Shown in pieces: positions 24,402-32,601 of a stretch of 35,690 nt of DNA (position 1 is the stretch's first letter; every line of letters starts with the position of its first letter). The stretch is taken from contig CAIQHG010000017.1 of the NCBI GenBank assembly GCA_903871545.1, positions 1 to 35,690 on the forward strand, in the 5' to 3' direction. Origin of the DNA: an uncultured Burkholderiales bacterium (lineage in GTDB: Bacteria > Pseudomonadota > Gammaproteobacteria > Burkholderiales > Burkholderiaceae_C). Both the position numbers and the translations under genes were made by a program. The notes under the pieces are model-generated. The model had not been told where the DNA came from and searched no databases. It worked only from the letters and a program-made list of their open reading frames with translations.

Positions 24402-24700
24402 CGTGTAAAACGGAGTTATAGCTGAGTCAAAGACTTAGACAAAGGGCTAGGTAAAGGGCTAAGTAAAGGGCTAAGTAAAGGGCTAGGCAAAGGCTTGATC
24501 CAAGACTTAAGCAAGGGGTTGGGTACTGGTTTGGGCAAAGGTTGCGTTCTTAAGCGGTTGTGCTTTGAAGGACGAGAGTCATCACAAAAGTTTAAAAAAT
24601 GAGTCTTTTTTTACCTCCAACAGAGTCAAATAGTAGCTGAGTGCGAAAATTTATTAAATCTTATACCATTTCACCCACATAGAGAGAGATAATAAAGGAT
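24402..24700. other. Intergenic region with minisatellite upstream of fliO
   Basis: About 300 bp without a recognised gene. It contains the 12-bp repeat array at 24429-24548 and an AT-rich stretch at 24585-24670. No consensus sigma-54 site is present; TTGGGCAAAGGTTGC near 24531 has 9 rather than 10 bases between GG and GC. Confidence 0.6.
24429..24548 (+). repeat. 12-bp minisatellite, ten units (consensus AAAGGGCTAAGT)
   Basis: Four near-perfect central units at 24441-24488 are flanked by one degenerate unit on the left and five on the right, all in 12-bp phase. The array keeps a plus-strand frame open from 24426 to a TGA at 24600 that would read K-G-L-(S/G) repeats, but it has no convincing start codon or RBS. 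Confidence 0.85.
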
Positions 24701-25099
24701 ATGCCGATACATGATTGGGCTCAATTCGCTTTAAGTGTAACTTTTGTGTTTCTTTTGTTGGCTGCCTGCCTGTGGTGGTTGGCAAAACGCAAAGGTGGCT
24801 TTCTCGTCAACCGAGTAAATAAGCCCATTCAGATCGAAGATACCCTGCAACTGGGCATTAAACACAGACTGATGCTTGTGAAAGTGGACGATTACAAAGT
24901 CCTCGTCTCAGTTACCCCAAATGAGATGCAAACACTTCATGCTTGGCGTATTTCTGGACAGATTGAGGGCTCGATTGGGGACACATCAGAGCACCCCGAA
25001 GAATTGGCCTTTGGCGCTCAAACAGCGAGTGGTACAGGTGTTGCTGCTGGCAAAAAAAGCTTTAAAGAATCCCTTGGAGAATTCAATGCTCAGAATTAA
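24701..25099 (+). CDS. fliO: Flagellar biosynthetic protein FliO
   Basis: Membrane protein that helps assemble the FliP ring of the export gate. The 132 residues hold one N-terminal membrane helix (about 9-29, FALSVTFVFLLLAACLWWLA). A basic stop-transfer AKRKGG and a cytoplasmic beta-rich domain follow (IEDTLQLGIKHRLMLVKVDD, then YKVLVSVTPNEM), typical of FliO. Start ATG 24701, preceded by purine-rich sequence. The last 14 nt overlap the fliP start. Confidence 0.9.
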   Translation: MPIHDWAQFALSVTFVFLLLAACLWWLAKRKGGFLVNRVNKPIQIEDTLQLGIKHRLMLVKVDDYKVLVSVTPNEMQTLHAWRISGQIEGSIGDTSEHPEELAFGAQTASGTGVAAGKKSFKESLGEFNAQN

Positions 25100-25862
25100 G
25101 ACGCAATCCCTTCGTTTTTGGGTAAAGCTCTTTTTCTTCTCGTTTATTTGTGTAGCTACGATTTGGCCCGACGCCGCTCTCCCTCAGGGACTGCCGATGG
25201 TGAACGTCACGAGCGGCAAAGCAGGCCAACAATACACACTCACTTTGCAGCTTTTGGCCCTGATGACGGTGCTCTCAGTGCTGCCCTCACTGCTGCTCAT
25301 GATGACCTCCTTTGTCCGCGTTATTATTGTTCTCTCCATTCTTCGTCAGGCGCTTGGTACGGGTCAAACTCCGCCAAACACGGTGCTGGTTGGCTTGGCT
25401 TTGTTTTTGACATTCTTTATCATGACTCCCGTATTTGATGAGGTTTATAAAAACTCTTTATCCCCGTACATGAACGCGACCATGCCGTTTGAGCAAGCGC
25501 TGGCAAAGGCCGAGGCCCCGATTAGAAACTTCATGATGAAACAAACCCGAGAAGACGATATTACGATGTTTATGCAGATCGCTCAAAAAAGAGAGATCAA
25601 CAGCCCAGATGACATACCTTTTACGACCTTGATGCCTGCGTTTTTAACCTCCGAGCTAAAAAGCGCATTTATGATTGGTTTCATGATCTATATTCCCTTT
25701 GTGGTGATTGATTTGGTGGTGGCAAGCGTTTTGATGTCAATGGGTATGATGATGCTCTCGCCTATGATTATCTCGATGCCTTTTAAGCTAATGCTCTTCG
25801 TGCTTGTCGATGGGTGGAGTCTCATCATGGGCTCCTTGGCCTCTAGTTTTATATTTAAATAA
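25086..25862 (+). CDS. fliP: Flagellar export gate protein FliP
   Basis: Core pore subunit of the type III export gate. I chose ATG 25086, with GGAG 6 nt upstream, inside the end of fliO. This gives 258 residues starting with a signal-peptide-like segment (MLRIKTQSLRFWVKLFFFSF). Diagnostic motifs are SLLLMMTSFVRVIIVLSILR, LGTGQTPPNTVLVGLALFLT, FTTLMPAFLTSELKSAFMIG and MLSPMIISMPFKLMLFVLVD. Frame extension further upstream is overlap with fliO, not coding. Confidence 0.97.
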   Translation: MLRIKTQSLRFWVKLFFFSFICVATIWPDAALPQGLPMVNVTSGKAGQQYTLTLQLLALMTVLSVLPSLLLMMTSFVRVIIVLSILRQALGTGQTPPNTVLVGLALFLTFFIMTPVFDEVYKNSLSPYMNATMPFEQALAKAEAPIRNFMMKQTREDDITMFMQIAQKREINSPDDIPFTTLMPAFLTSELKSAFMIGFMIYIPFVVIDLVVASVLMSMGMMMLSPMIISMPFKLMLFVLVDGWSLIMGSLASSFIFK

Positions 25863-25886
25863 ATACAATTTAAGGAGCTCCCCCGA

Positions 25887-26156
25887 ATGGATACAGCAAT
25901 GGTAGTTGATTTAGGTCGTCAAGCTCTTTGGATGACTATGCTCATCTCCGGCCCCCTGCTTTTGGTGGGATTAGTGATTGGTTTATTGGTGGGTGTGTTT
26001 CAAGCAGCGACTTCGATCAACGAGCAAACTTTAAGCTTTATTCCAAAGCTCTTAGGCCTTGGTTTAACGTTGTCCATTTTTGGTGGATGGATGATCAACT
26101 CGCTTGTGGATTACACGAGGATTATTTTTGGACGAATTCCTTCTCTATTCATGTAA
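25887..26156 (+). CDS. fliQ: Flagellar export gate protein FliQ
   Basis: Small helical-hairpin subunit of the export gate. The 89 residues have two hydrophobic segments (about 15-40 and 52-75). They carry the family pattern GLLVGVFQAATSINEQTLSF and IPKLLGLGLTLSIFGGWMIN. AAGGAG lies 9 nt before ATG 25887. Confidence 0.96.
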   Translation: MDTAMVVDLGRQALWMTMLISGPLLLVGLVIGLLVGVFQAATSINEQTLSFIPKLLGLGLTLSIFGGWMINSLVDYTRIIFGRIPSLFM

Positions 26157-26202
26157 GGGTGCATCAGTTTTGATCTCCCCTCTTTAAAGGACCGCTGGCT
26201 TT

Positions 26203-26970
26203 ATGAATATCATGATGCTTGACTTGTTGGACAGGTTTTATTCCTTAATCTGGCCGATGCTAAGAATCTCCGCCTTCTTTGCTTTTACCTCTGTCTTTCC
26301 GGTCAGCTCTTTTAGTTTGCCTATCCGAATTGTGATGGCTCTCACGTTTACAATTTTTCTGTCAATGCTCATTGAAATCCCAAAGACAGATCCGACCACT
26401 GCGGCCGGACTCTTTGAGGTGTTCAATCAGCTCTTTATTGGTTTTATGATGGGCCTCATCATGCAGATCACAACTGCAGCGATTGCGGTTGCGGGTCAAA
26501 CCATTGCAAACTCTATGGGTCTGACTATGGCCACTTTAATCGATCCAGGCCTGGGAAATGTGCCGGTGCTCTCCGAGTTTATGGTGCTGATAGGGACCTT
26601 GATTTTTTTGTTCACCGGCGGACACTTGATTGTGTTCAGCATATTGCTGGAGTCGTTTCATACCTTCCCCATTGGTAAAGCTTTTTTAACGCAAGATCTT
26701 TTGGGTAAGGTAATTTCTTGGAGCAGTTTGATGTTTGTGGGTGGACTGCTGATTGCGTTGCCTATTATGTTGACTCTTTTGTTTATCAACATAGGACTGG
26801 GTTTTGTGAACCGTGCGGCGCCTAGTTTGAGTATTTTTTCGATCGGTCTGCCTGCCATGATCCTGATTGGATTTGGCGTGACGTGGCTTGCGATGCCGGG
26901 TCTGGTTGGGCGGATAAATTGGCTATGGGTTCAAAGCTTCACTAACCTCAGAGACATGATGCTTCACTAA
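26203..26970 (+). CDS. fliR: Flagellar export gate protein FliR
   Basis: Integral membrane subunit completing the FliP5-FliQ4-FliR1 gate. The 255 residues are strongly hydrophobic with about six membrane segments. Family landmarks include FYSLIWPMLRISAFFAFTSV near the start, FIGFMMGLIMQITTAAIAVA, and INIGLGFVNRAAPSLSIFSI followed by GLPAMILIGF. It ends 2 bp before flhB. Confidence 0.96.
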   Translation: MNIMMLDLLDRFYSLIWPMLRISAFFAFTSVFPVSSFSLPIRIVMALTFTIFLSMLIEIPKTDPTTAAGLFEVFNQLFIGFMMGLIMQITTAAIAVAGQTIANSMGLTMATLIDPGLGNVPVLSEFMVLIGTLIFLFTGGHLIVFSILLESFHTFPIGKAFLTQDLLGKVISWSSLMFVGGLLIALPIMLTLLFINIGLGFVNRAAPSLSIFSIGLPAMILIGFGVTWLAMPGLVGRINWLWVQSFTNLRDMMLH

Positions 26971-26972
26971 AT

Positions 26973-28124
26973 ATGGCAACAGACGGCTCAGCATCAGAAA
27001 AAACCGAAGAACCCACCGCCAGACGGCTCCAAAAGGCCAGAGAGGAGGGGCAAGTTGCGCGTTCGCCTGATTTGTCCTCAGCCGTATTGCTTTTCGCGGC
27101 CACCCTATTTTTTAGCTTCTCGGGCGAGTGGCTTTTTCACCGCATGGGTGCGCTTTTCACCTCTCAGTTGCAGTTTGATCGCAAGATTTACGACAAAGCT
27201 GAGTTGTTGCCCGCTATATTTGGCCAATCCGTTTTAGATGCGTATTTGCTGATATTGCCGTTTATGGTGATGTTGCTTTTTGTCTCGGTCTTAGCAACTG
27301 GGTTGAGTGGGGGTTTTATATTTTCTATGAAACTAGCGATGCCAAATTTTGGCAAAGTGAACCTTTTTAATGGGTTGTCCAGGATGTTTGGGCTCAAAGC
27401 TTGGATTGAGCTTGCTAAATCCATAGCCAAATTCTCAGTGATTGCGGGAATTTTGTATATGTCCGTTACAAATAATATAGATGAGTTGATTAACCTGAAT
27501 CAAATGGATCTAGGACTCGCTGTGAAACACGCGGGCTCACTCATCATTGATGCCTGTTACTGGATGAGCCTGGGATTGCTCTTTATTGCCTTTGTTGATG
27601 TACCTTTGCAGCGCTACCAAGTCAACCAGCGCTTGAAGATGAGCAAGCAAGAGGTTAAAGATGAGATGAAGGACGCAGAGGGTCGCCCCGAAGTGAAGGC
27701 GCAGATCAGGCGCAGGCAGCGCGAAATGGCAAATAACCGGATGATGGCTAAAGTGAAAGACGCCGATGTCGTCATCACTAACCCACAGCACTTTGCCGTT
27801 GCTTTGGTTTATGATCCCAACGCGGACGGTGCGCCGACCTTAGTTGCAAAGGGCACGGATGAGCTTGCCAGGAGAATCAGGGAGCTTGCAGAGGAGGAAA
27901 AAATCCATATTTTTGAGTCCCCAGAATTGGCAAGAGCTCTTTATTTCACGACCTCTTTGGATCAATCGATTCCAGAGGCACTTTATCAGGCAGTTGCCCA
28001 AGTGATTGCTTACGTGTTTAGTCTGAATCAGTCCTACGCCGCGTCACGCCGCTTACCCAGACCCACCCCACGTATCCCGGATGAGGTTAAGTACGATGAA
28101 AATGGATTTTTGTTTGGGGCTTAG
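26973..28124 (+). CDS. flhB: Flagellar export specificity-switch protein FlhB, NPQH variant
   Basis: Membrane protein that controls the switch from rod/hook to filament export. The 383 residues begin SEKTEEPTARRLQKAREEGQ, the family hallmark, and have four membrane helices to about 210. The cytoplasmic domain carries MSKQEVKDEMKDAEGRPEVK. Autocleavage occurs between Asn and Pro of NPTH in the family; here the motif is N270-P271-Q272-H273 (bases 27780-27791). Asn, Pro and His are retained and Thr is replaced by Gln. The gene follows fliR directly, instead of sitting with flhA as in many genomes. Confidence 0.96.
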   Translation: MATDGSASEKTEEPTARRLQKAREEGQVARSPDLSSAVLLFAATLFFSFSGEWLFHRMGALFTSQLQFDRKIYDKAELLPAIFGQSVLDAYLLILPFMVMLLFVSVLATGLSGGFIFSMKLAMPNFGKVNLFNGLSRMFGLKAWIELAKSIAKFSVIAGILYMSVTNNIDELINLNQMDLGLAVKHAGSLIIDACYWMSLGLLFIAFVDVPLQRYQVNQRLKMSKQEVKDEMKDAEGRPEVKAQIRRRQREMANNRMMAKVKDADVVITNPQHFAVALVYDPNADGAPTLVAKGTDELARRIRELAEEEKIHIFESPELARALYFTTSLDQSIPEALYQAVAQVIAYVFSLNQSYAASRRLPRPTPRIPDEVKYDENGFLFGA

Positions 28125-28183
28125 AAAATTACAATTGATAACCAAAACTTGAGACAATACAGCAAATTTCCTCCAATTAAACA

Positions 28184-30394
28184 ATGACCGACTTTTACCA
28201 AAGCCCAGCCGACAAACTTAGATTTGAGATACTTCTCAAATCTTTGCTTGAGGGCAGTTTAAACCTAGCCATTATTGGTGAGGACGAGGTTGCCTTGGCC
28301 AACTATGGCCGACAAATTTATGATCATTTAGTTGAAGTAGGTGAGACCCACGTGGAGTGGTGGAACTCAGCCGATTCGGAAAAACTCGTTGACCGCTTCA
28401 ACGATATATTGGCCGAACTCACCGTGGACCAAGCTTTGGATAAGAGCCAAAAACGCTCGCCCAAGCGGTACATGATTTTCCCAGACACGCATACGATCCA
28501 AGACTTTGAGTTGCAACTCTTAGCTAGGTTGATTAATGGATTTCCAACCAGCAATATAAATTTGGTATTGGTCGTAAATCAAAACGATCCTTACGAGGAA
28601 AAGCTATCTGTATTTGGTAAGAACATGTTGCAGTGGATTTTGGAGTCTGAAAATCCAAGTGGCGCGCCTAAACCGGGGGCAAAAAAACCCAAGAAATCTA
28701 ACCGGATTGAGACTCTTGATGAGACTCCTAAGGAGAGTTTGGACGCCATAGCGGACTTTTCGGCCACTTTTGCTGCAACTCTAGCGAGTGGTAAGTTTCC
28801 AGCTCCAGGTGCGCCGTCCAAATCTTTGCCAAAAGATGGGGCAGAGCTCAAAGGCTCCTTTGACCCTATTTTGGATTCTGCTCCAAACCCAGGCGGATCT
28901 AAGTCGGGAGCGTCTGAGCAACACTCCAATCAGCGCTCTGCCCTCAAGGGCTCTTTAAGCACAAAAATAGTCGGCATATTAATTTTTGCAATTGTTGCCT
29001 CCGTTGGCGCCATCGGGTTGATTTATCAAGACGAAGTGCTTAAACAGGCGAAGAGCTTGGAGGACTTTGTTTCGGGTAAGAAACCTGGCGCAGCAAAAGC
29101 TGAAAAAGATTTGAAAACCCCTGCACCCTCAACCGAGGTTGCAAGTAAGCCGGCTGAGAGTAACCCTGTTGGTACTGTTGGTACTGTTGGTACTGTTGCT
29201 ACTGCTGTTCCCGCTACTCCTAGCGATCCCGGCGCTGCAGCACCTACCGGGGCTACTGGCGCTACTGGCGCTACTGTGGCTCCTGTCACTCCTGGTACTC
29301 CAGTTACCCCGTTAGTTCCCAGCAGTGCTGGCGCACCAGGCGAGGCAAAACCACCTGCACCCACGCCTGTTCAAGCTCCCCCAGGTGCTCCAACCACCCC
29401 TACTCCGAGCACAGTAGTACCTAATAAGCCTGTAACCTCTGGGACGCCCGCGACCGCTCAAACCCCATCAGCTTCACCAAACTCATCGGTGGGAATGTCC
29501 TCATCTACCAAGATGCCCGTTAAAACAGATGACTCGCTTATTCCTAACAAAGAGGTTGTGATCTCAACTCCCCCTGCGACGGTAACTCCCAACACCAAAG
29601 CTCCAAATCAAGTGCTGTCCAAGGTGACCCCTGTGGCGCCGCCGGCCCCTCCAACACAAAACCCAACCGCTCCTACCCTGGGCGAGATCAAAACAGATCC
29701 CAAAATAAATGCAAAGACTGATGCAAAAGCGGACGTCAAAACGGAAGTCAAAACGGAGGTCAAAGCCGAGCCAAAACGCTCGGTTCGTGAGGACTTAAAG
29801 TCTCCCCCTCCTAATACCCAGGCTGCGCAGACCCCTCAGGCCCCTCAGACCCAGAGCAACTCGCCCAAAGCCGTAAATGCTCAACAAAACAAGTTAAAAG
29901 AAACTCCAGAGCTAAAAGAAGCAAAAGAAGCCAAGGAAATGAGAGATTCCAGGGAAGTTAAAGAAAGCAAGCCATTTGCAAAGACACCCACCCCACCCGC
30001 CATCAAAGAGGCTGATGCGTTACCCAAATTAGCACCTAAGCCTGAAAAAACTGAAGAAAAACCAAAATCCTCCGCATCAGACAACTCAGGCGGCTTTAAA
30101 CCAAGGCCAGAGGATCAACGTTGGATCCAACAACTGCCTGAGGATGCTTGGGTGATGCAGCACGCCGCTTTGGACACTATGGAGGAGGCTCTCTCGTTCC
30201 AGCAAAGCTCGCCCTTTTACAAAGACGGTCGAGTGATGTACACCAAGCGCAGGGAAGCCGCACCTTACTATATCGTTGTAACGGGACCTTATTCCAGTCG
30301 CCAAGACGCAGAGTCCGAAATCCGCAAACACCCAATCATGTCTAAATCCTGGGTAAGGTCAGCGCGTTCAATTAAAAATCAGTTTGAAGATTGA
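28184..30394 (+). CDS. DamX-like SPOR-domain membrane protein with long low-complexity periplasmic region
   Basis: A 736-residue bitopic protein. Residues 1-160 form a folded cytoplasmic domain with alternating hydrophobic strands (LNLAIIGEDEVALANYG, KRYMIFPDTHTIQDF, INLVLVVNQNDP), like a degenerate P-loop/AAA fold. A membrane helix lies at about 262-280 (IVGILIFAIVASVGAIGLIY). About 370 residues rich in Pro, Thr, Ala and Lys follow. The C-terminus (about 652-736) is SPOR-like: WVMQHAALDTMEEALSFQQS and YYIVVTGPYSSRQDAESEIR, similar to DamX. SPOR domains bind glycan strands stripped of stem peptides at division septa. It starts 59 bp after flhB. A role in division or polar positioning is inferred from family knowledge. 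Confidence 0.75.
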   Translation: MTDFYQSPADKLRFEILLKSLLEGSLNLAIIGEDEVALANYGRQIYDHLVEVGETHVEWWNSADSEKLVDRFNDILAELTVDQALDKSQKRSPKRYMIFPDTHTIQDFELQLLARLINGFPTSNINLVLVVNQNDPYEEKLSVFGKNMLQWILESENPSGAPKPGAKKPKKSNRIETLDETPKESLDAIADFSATFAATLASGKFPAPGAPSKSLPKDGAELKGSFDPILDSAPNPGGSKSGASEQHSNQRSALKGSLSTKIVGILIFAIVASVGAIGLIYQDEVLKQAKSLEDFVSGKKPGAAKAEKDLKTPAPSTEVASKPAESNPVGTVGTVGTVATAVPATPSDPGAAAPTGATGATGATVAPVTPGTPVTPLVPSSAGAPGEAKPPAPTPVQAPPGAPTTPTPSTVVPNKPVTSGTPATAQTPSASPNSSVGMSSSTKMPVKTDDSLIPNKEVVISTPPATVTPNTKAPNQVLSKVTPVAPPAPPTQNPTAPTLGEIKTDPKINAKTDAKADVKTEVKTEVKAEPKRSVREDLKSPPPNTQAAQTPQAPQTQSNSPKAVNAQQNKLKETPELKEAKEAKEMRDSREVKESKPFAKTPTPPAIKEADALPKLAPKPEKTEEKPKSSASDNSGGFKPRPEDQRWIQQLPEDAWVMQHAALDTMEEALSFQQSSPFYKDGRVMYTKRREAAPYYIVVTGPYSSRQDAESEIRKHPIMSKSWVRSARSIKNQFED
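29171..29197 (+). repeat. 9-bp in-frame repeat (Gly-Thr-Val)3
   Basis: Three perfect copies of GGTACTGTT in the Pro/Thr-rich region of the SPOR protein gene, followed by imperfect units. Confidence 0.85.
29250..29276 (+). repeat. 9-bp in-frame repeat (Gly-Ala-Thr)3
   Basis: GGGGCTACT, GGCGCTACT and GGCGCTACT encode GATGATGAT in the same periplasmic linker. A third tract, KTEVKTEVKAE, is encoded near 29735-29770. Confidence 0.8.
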
Positions 30395-30461
30395 CTTCCC
30401 CTTTTTGCTCATCCCTTAATGTTTTCCCATCTTGAGTCGACTCTAATAACCGGAGGTATAA

Positions 30462-32555
30462 ATGGGAAATGACAACATTATTAGAAGTTCTAACCACTCA
30501 GTTACGATTGAGAAAGGCTCCAAGAACGCTAAGGCCCGTTCAGCTCATTTAGAGGAGGGCTTTGAATTACATGAATCAATCTCTAAGCTAGAGGAGTCTG
30601 AGGAACAGATTTTCAACAGAGAAGTTTCCTTAGAGGGTGCTGATGCGTTGCCAACCTCCTCAAATCCCTTAGCAGAAGGCGGCGAAGTACTTTCTGCTGC
30701 TGAGAAGATGGCCAAACTAAAAGCTGAGGTTCAACGGGTCAACCAAAACCTGGATGAAGACTTATTGCACACTGGTGGAGCGTCCAAAACCCCCTCCGAT
30801 TCTTCAGTAGGCAATGTGATTGCTCCTAATGTGCAAAATACACCTACAACTGAGCGACCATTAGGCCCTGCTTTAGTAGCGCCCATGGATGAGGGCTCAA
30901 GCAACAATGTTCAAGAAGTGAATCTAGACGGCTCCATAAAAGATTCCAAATCAACCATTGCTGCTGATATTTCTAATAGACCTCGTCCAAGAGGGGCGGC
31001 TGCCTTGGACGCCCTTAAGGCGGCCAGCGCTAAGCTCTCTAAGGCGGGTGTGAACCCAGATAACAAAGTTCAAGTCGATGCGCACTCCGATGTGTCCCCC
31101 CACTCTGTTGGTTTGCAAAGCGGGCTCGGATCAAAAGATAATTTGCAAAACGTTTCAGATAAAAATAATGAGCGTTTGAACAGAGCTACCACCGATGAGG
31201 GCAAAGGGTCTAGGAATCGTCAACCCACAGCCCCCGAAGGCCAAAACTCTGAGAACCTCGCCCAAATATCGCCGGACAACCGCAAAGACAACAGATCTAA
31301 GGTTGAGCACGACTCCACTGATAAGCTGAGTGCGACTGTGCTGGAGGGTGGCAGTAAAACAAACAACACCCAAGGAGTCAAAGTTGATCATCTAAAAGAC
31401 AAGCACGCGCAGCTGAGCGGACAAGACGCCGGATCTAAAAACGTTGCAAACATTGACAACGAAGCTCTTAATGACAACGAGCTAAGTGTTCAGTCTGAAT
31501 CTTTAAGCGGATCCCCGCAGTCTGTGCCTCATGCGGGGCACCAAAAAACCAACCAAGCCTCGCTGCCAAAAGACCTTAACTCTACGAATAACCAACCAGT
31601 TCAAGAAGGATTGGGCATTAAAGACAACGCGCAGACGGTGGACACAGACGATCTCGGCTCCAACCACCAAGCTCTTGATGACTCGGCTTTAAGTGATAAC
31701 GAAGTAAGCATAGATACTGAAAATAATAATAATAACCTTGCCAAGGTTCCCACTAAAACTACAGAAAAAGCAGGAGACCTGGGTCTCCCCAAGGAGCACA
31801 TTGATACAAACGAGCAAGGTATTCCAAATAGTGGCATTAAAGACAATGTGGCGTCCGTGCAAACAAGCGGTATTGAGGATAACAATCAACCTCTAGATGA
31901 GGAGAGAAGTAGTCCAAACAAACAAGCACTGGACGACGAATCAGCGCTTGGAGCCAAACACGGCCCAGGTGAAAAGCCAGCTCCTGAAAATCTTCAAGAG
32001 ATCGACAAAGACAATCCCGCTGAGAATTTAAGCTCTGTCCCCCACGCTCTCTCAATAGATAACTCAGTCCAAATTACGTCCCAAAGCCATGAGGATAATG
32101 AGGCGCAGATTGAGCAGAAAAATATCAGTGCACATTTGGAACCCTTGCCAGTAGAGGATGCCCAAGCCTTAGTCGACCAACAAGTTGTTCAATCAACAGG
32201 TTCAGATGACTCAAATGAGCCACATCTTGGTCCAAGAGATGGACGCGCCCAACCCCATAGGGATGAACACGGTGGTGGGCTTATCCTGCAAACTGCCCAT
32301 TCCGATAACTTGGTGGATAGCGGGCTAGTTGCCCCCAAGATCAGCCGTACCCCTCAAAACCCTCTCAAAAACAAGTCCCCAAATGGCAAAGTGGTAAAAA
32401 AAGTTATTAAATCTGCTGTTAACTCTGTGAGTGGGGGCACACGTGCTCAAGAAGTCCCGCGTGCCTCCGATACTTGGGCTGAGGCCTTTAGAGGGCGCGT
32501 GGCGGCAATTAATGACCAAGTGAAATCTTTGAATAAAAAATTAGATGATATTTAA
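30462..32555 (+). CDS. 697-residue low-complexity protein with short degenerate DN-type repeats
   Basis: No known domain is recognised. The protein is hydrophilic, rich in Asn, Asp, Ser, Lys, Gln and Glu, with no signal peptide or membrane segment. I see no cysteine, and only one tryptophan, near the C-terminus. A helical N-terminal segment (about 28-100) precedes about 450 residues built from short units of about 11-14 residues, each with an Asp/Glu/Lys-Asn pair followed by a hydrophobic residue (KDNAQTVDTDDL, KDNVASVQTSGI, EDNNQPLDEE, SDNEVSIDTE). The end has a basic segment and a helix (WAEAFRGRVAAINDQVKSL). GGAGG lies shortly before ATG 30462. It sits between the SPOR protein and a coiled-coil membrane protein and may act with them. 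Confidence 0.75.
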   Translation: MGNDNIIRSSNHSVTIEKGSKNAKARSAHLEEGFELHESISKLEESEEQIFNREVSLEGADALPTSSNPLAEGGEVLSAAEKMAKLKAEVQRVNQNLDEDLLHTGGASKTPSDSSVGNVIAPNVQNTPTTERPLGPALVAPMDEGSSNNVQEVNLDGSIKDSKSTIAADISNRPRPRGAAALDALKAASAKLSKAGVNPDNKVQVDAHSDVSPHSVGLQSGLGSKDNLQNVSDKNNERLNRATTDEGKGSRNRQPTAPEGQNSENLAQISPDNRKDNRSKVEHDSTDKLSATVLEGGSKTNNTQGVKVDHLKDKHAQLSGQDAGSKNVANIDNEALNDNELSVQSESLSGSPQSVPHAGHQKTNQASLPKDLNSTNNQPVQEGLGIKDNAQTVDTDDLGSNHQALDDSALSDNEVSIDTENNNNNLAKVPTKTTEKAGDLGLPKEHIDTNEQGIPNSGIKDNVASVQTSGIEDNNQPLDEERSSPNKQALDDESALGAKHGPGEKPAPENLQEIDKDNPAENLSSVPHALSIDNSVQITSQSHEDNEAQIEQKNISAHLEPLPVEDAQALVDQQVVQSTGSDDSNEPHLGPRDGRAQPHRDEHGGGLILQTAHSDNLVDSGLVAPKISRTPQNPLKNKSPNGKVVKKVIKSAVNSVSGGTRAQEVPRASDTWAEAFRGRVAAINDQVKSLNKKLDDI
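30894..32160 (+). repeat. Array of about 30 degenerate 11-14-residue coding units
   Basis: Loose consensus (K/S)DN-x-Q-x-(V/I/L)-x(4)-L, seen across residues about 145-565 of the 697-residue protein. Units have diverged in DNA sequence, so this is a protein-level repeat, not a recent tandem expansion. Confidence 0.55.
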
Positions 32556-32601
32556 TCTTTAAATCTTCTAAATTAAGTTCTCTTGGCAAAGACAAGGAAA
32601 C

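Noticed and set aside
24429..24548. CRISPR array
   Set aside because: Units are 12 bp and directly contiguous, with no spacers and no cas genes nearby.
24525..24550. Sigma-54-like TTGGGCAAAGGTTGC upstream of fliO
   Set aside because: Only 9 bases separate GG and GC, the match lies inside the minisatellite, and it is about 150 bp from fliO.
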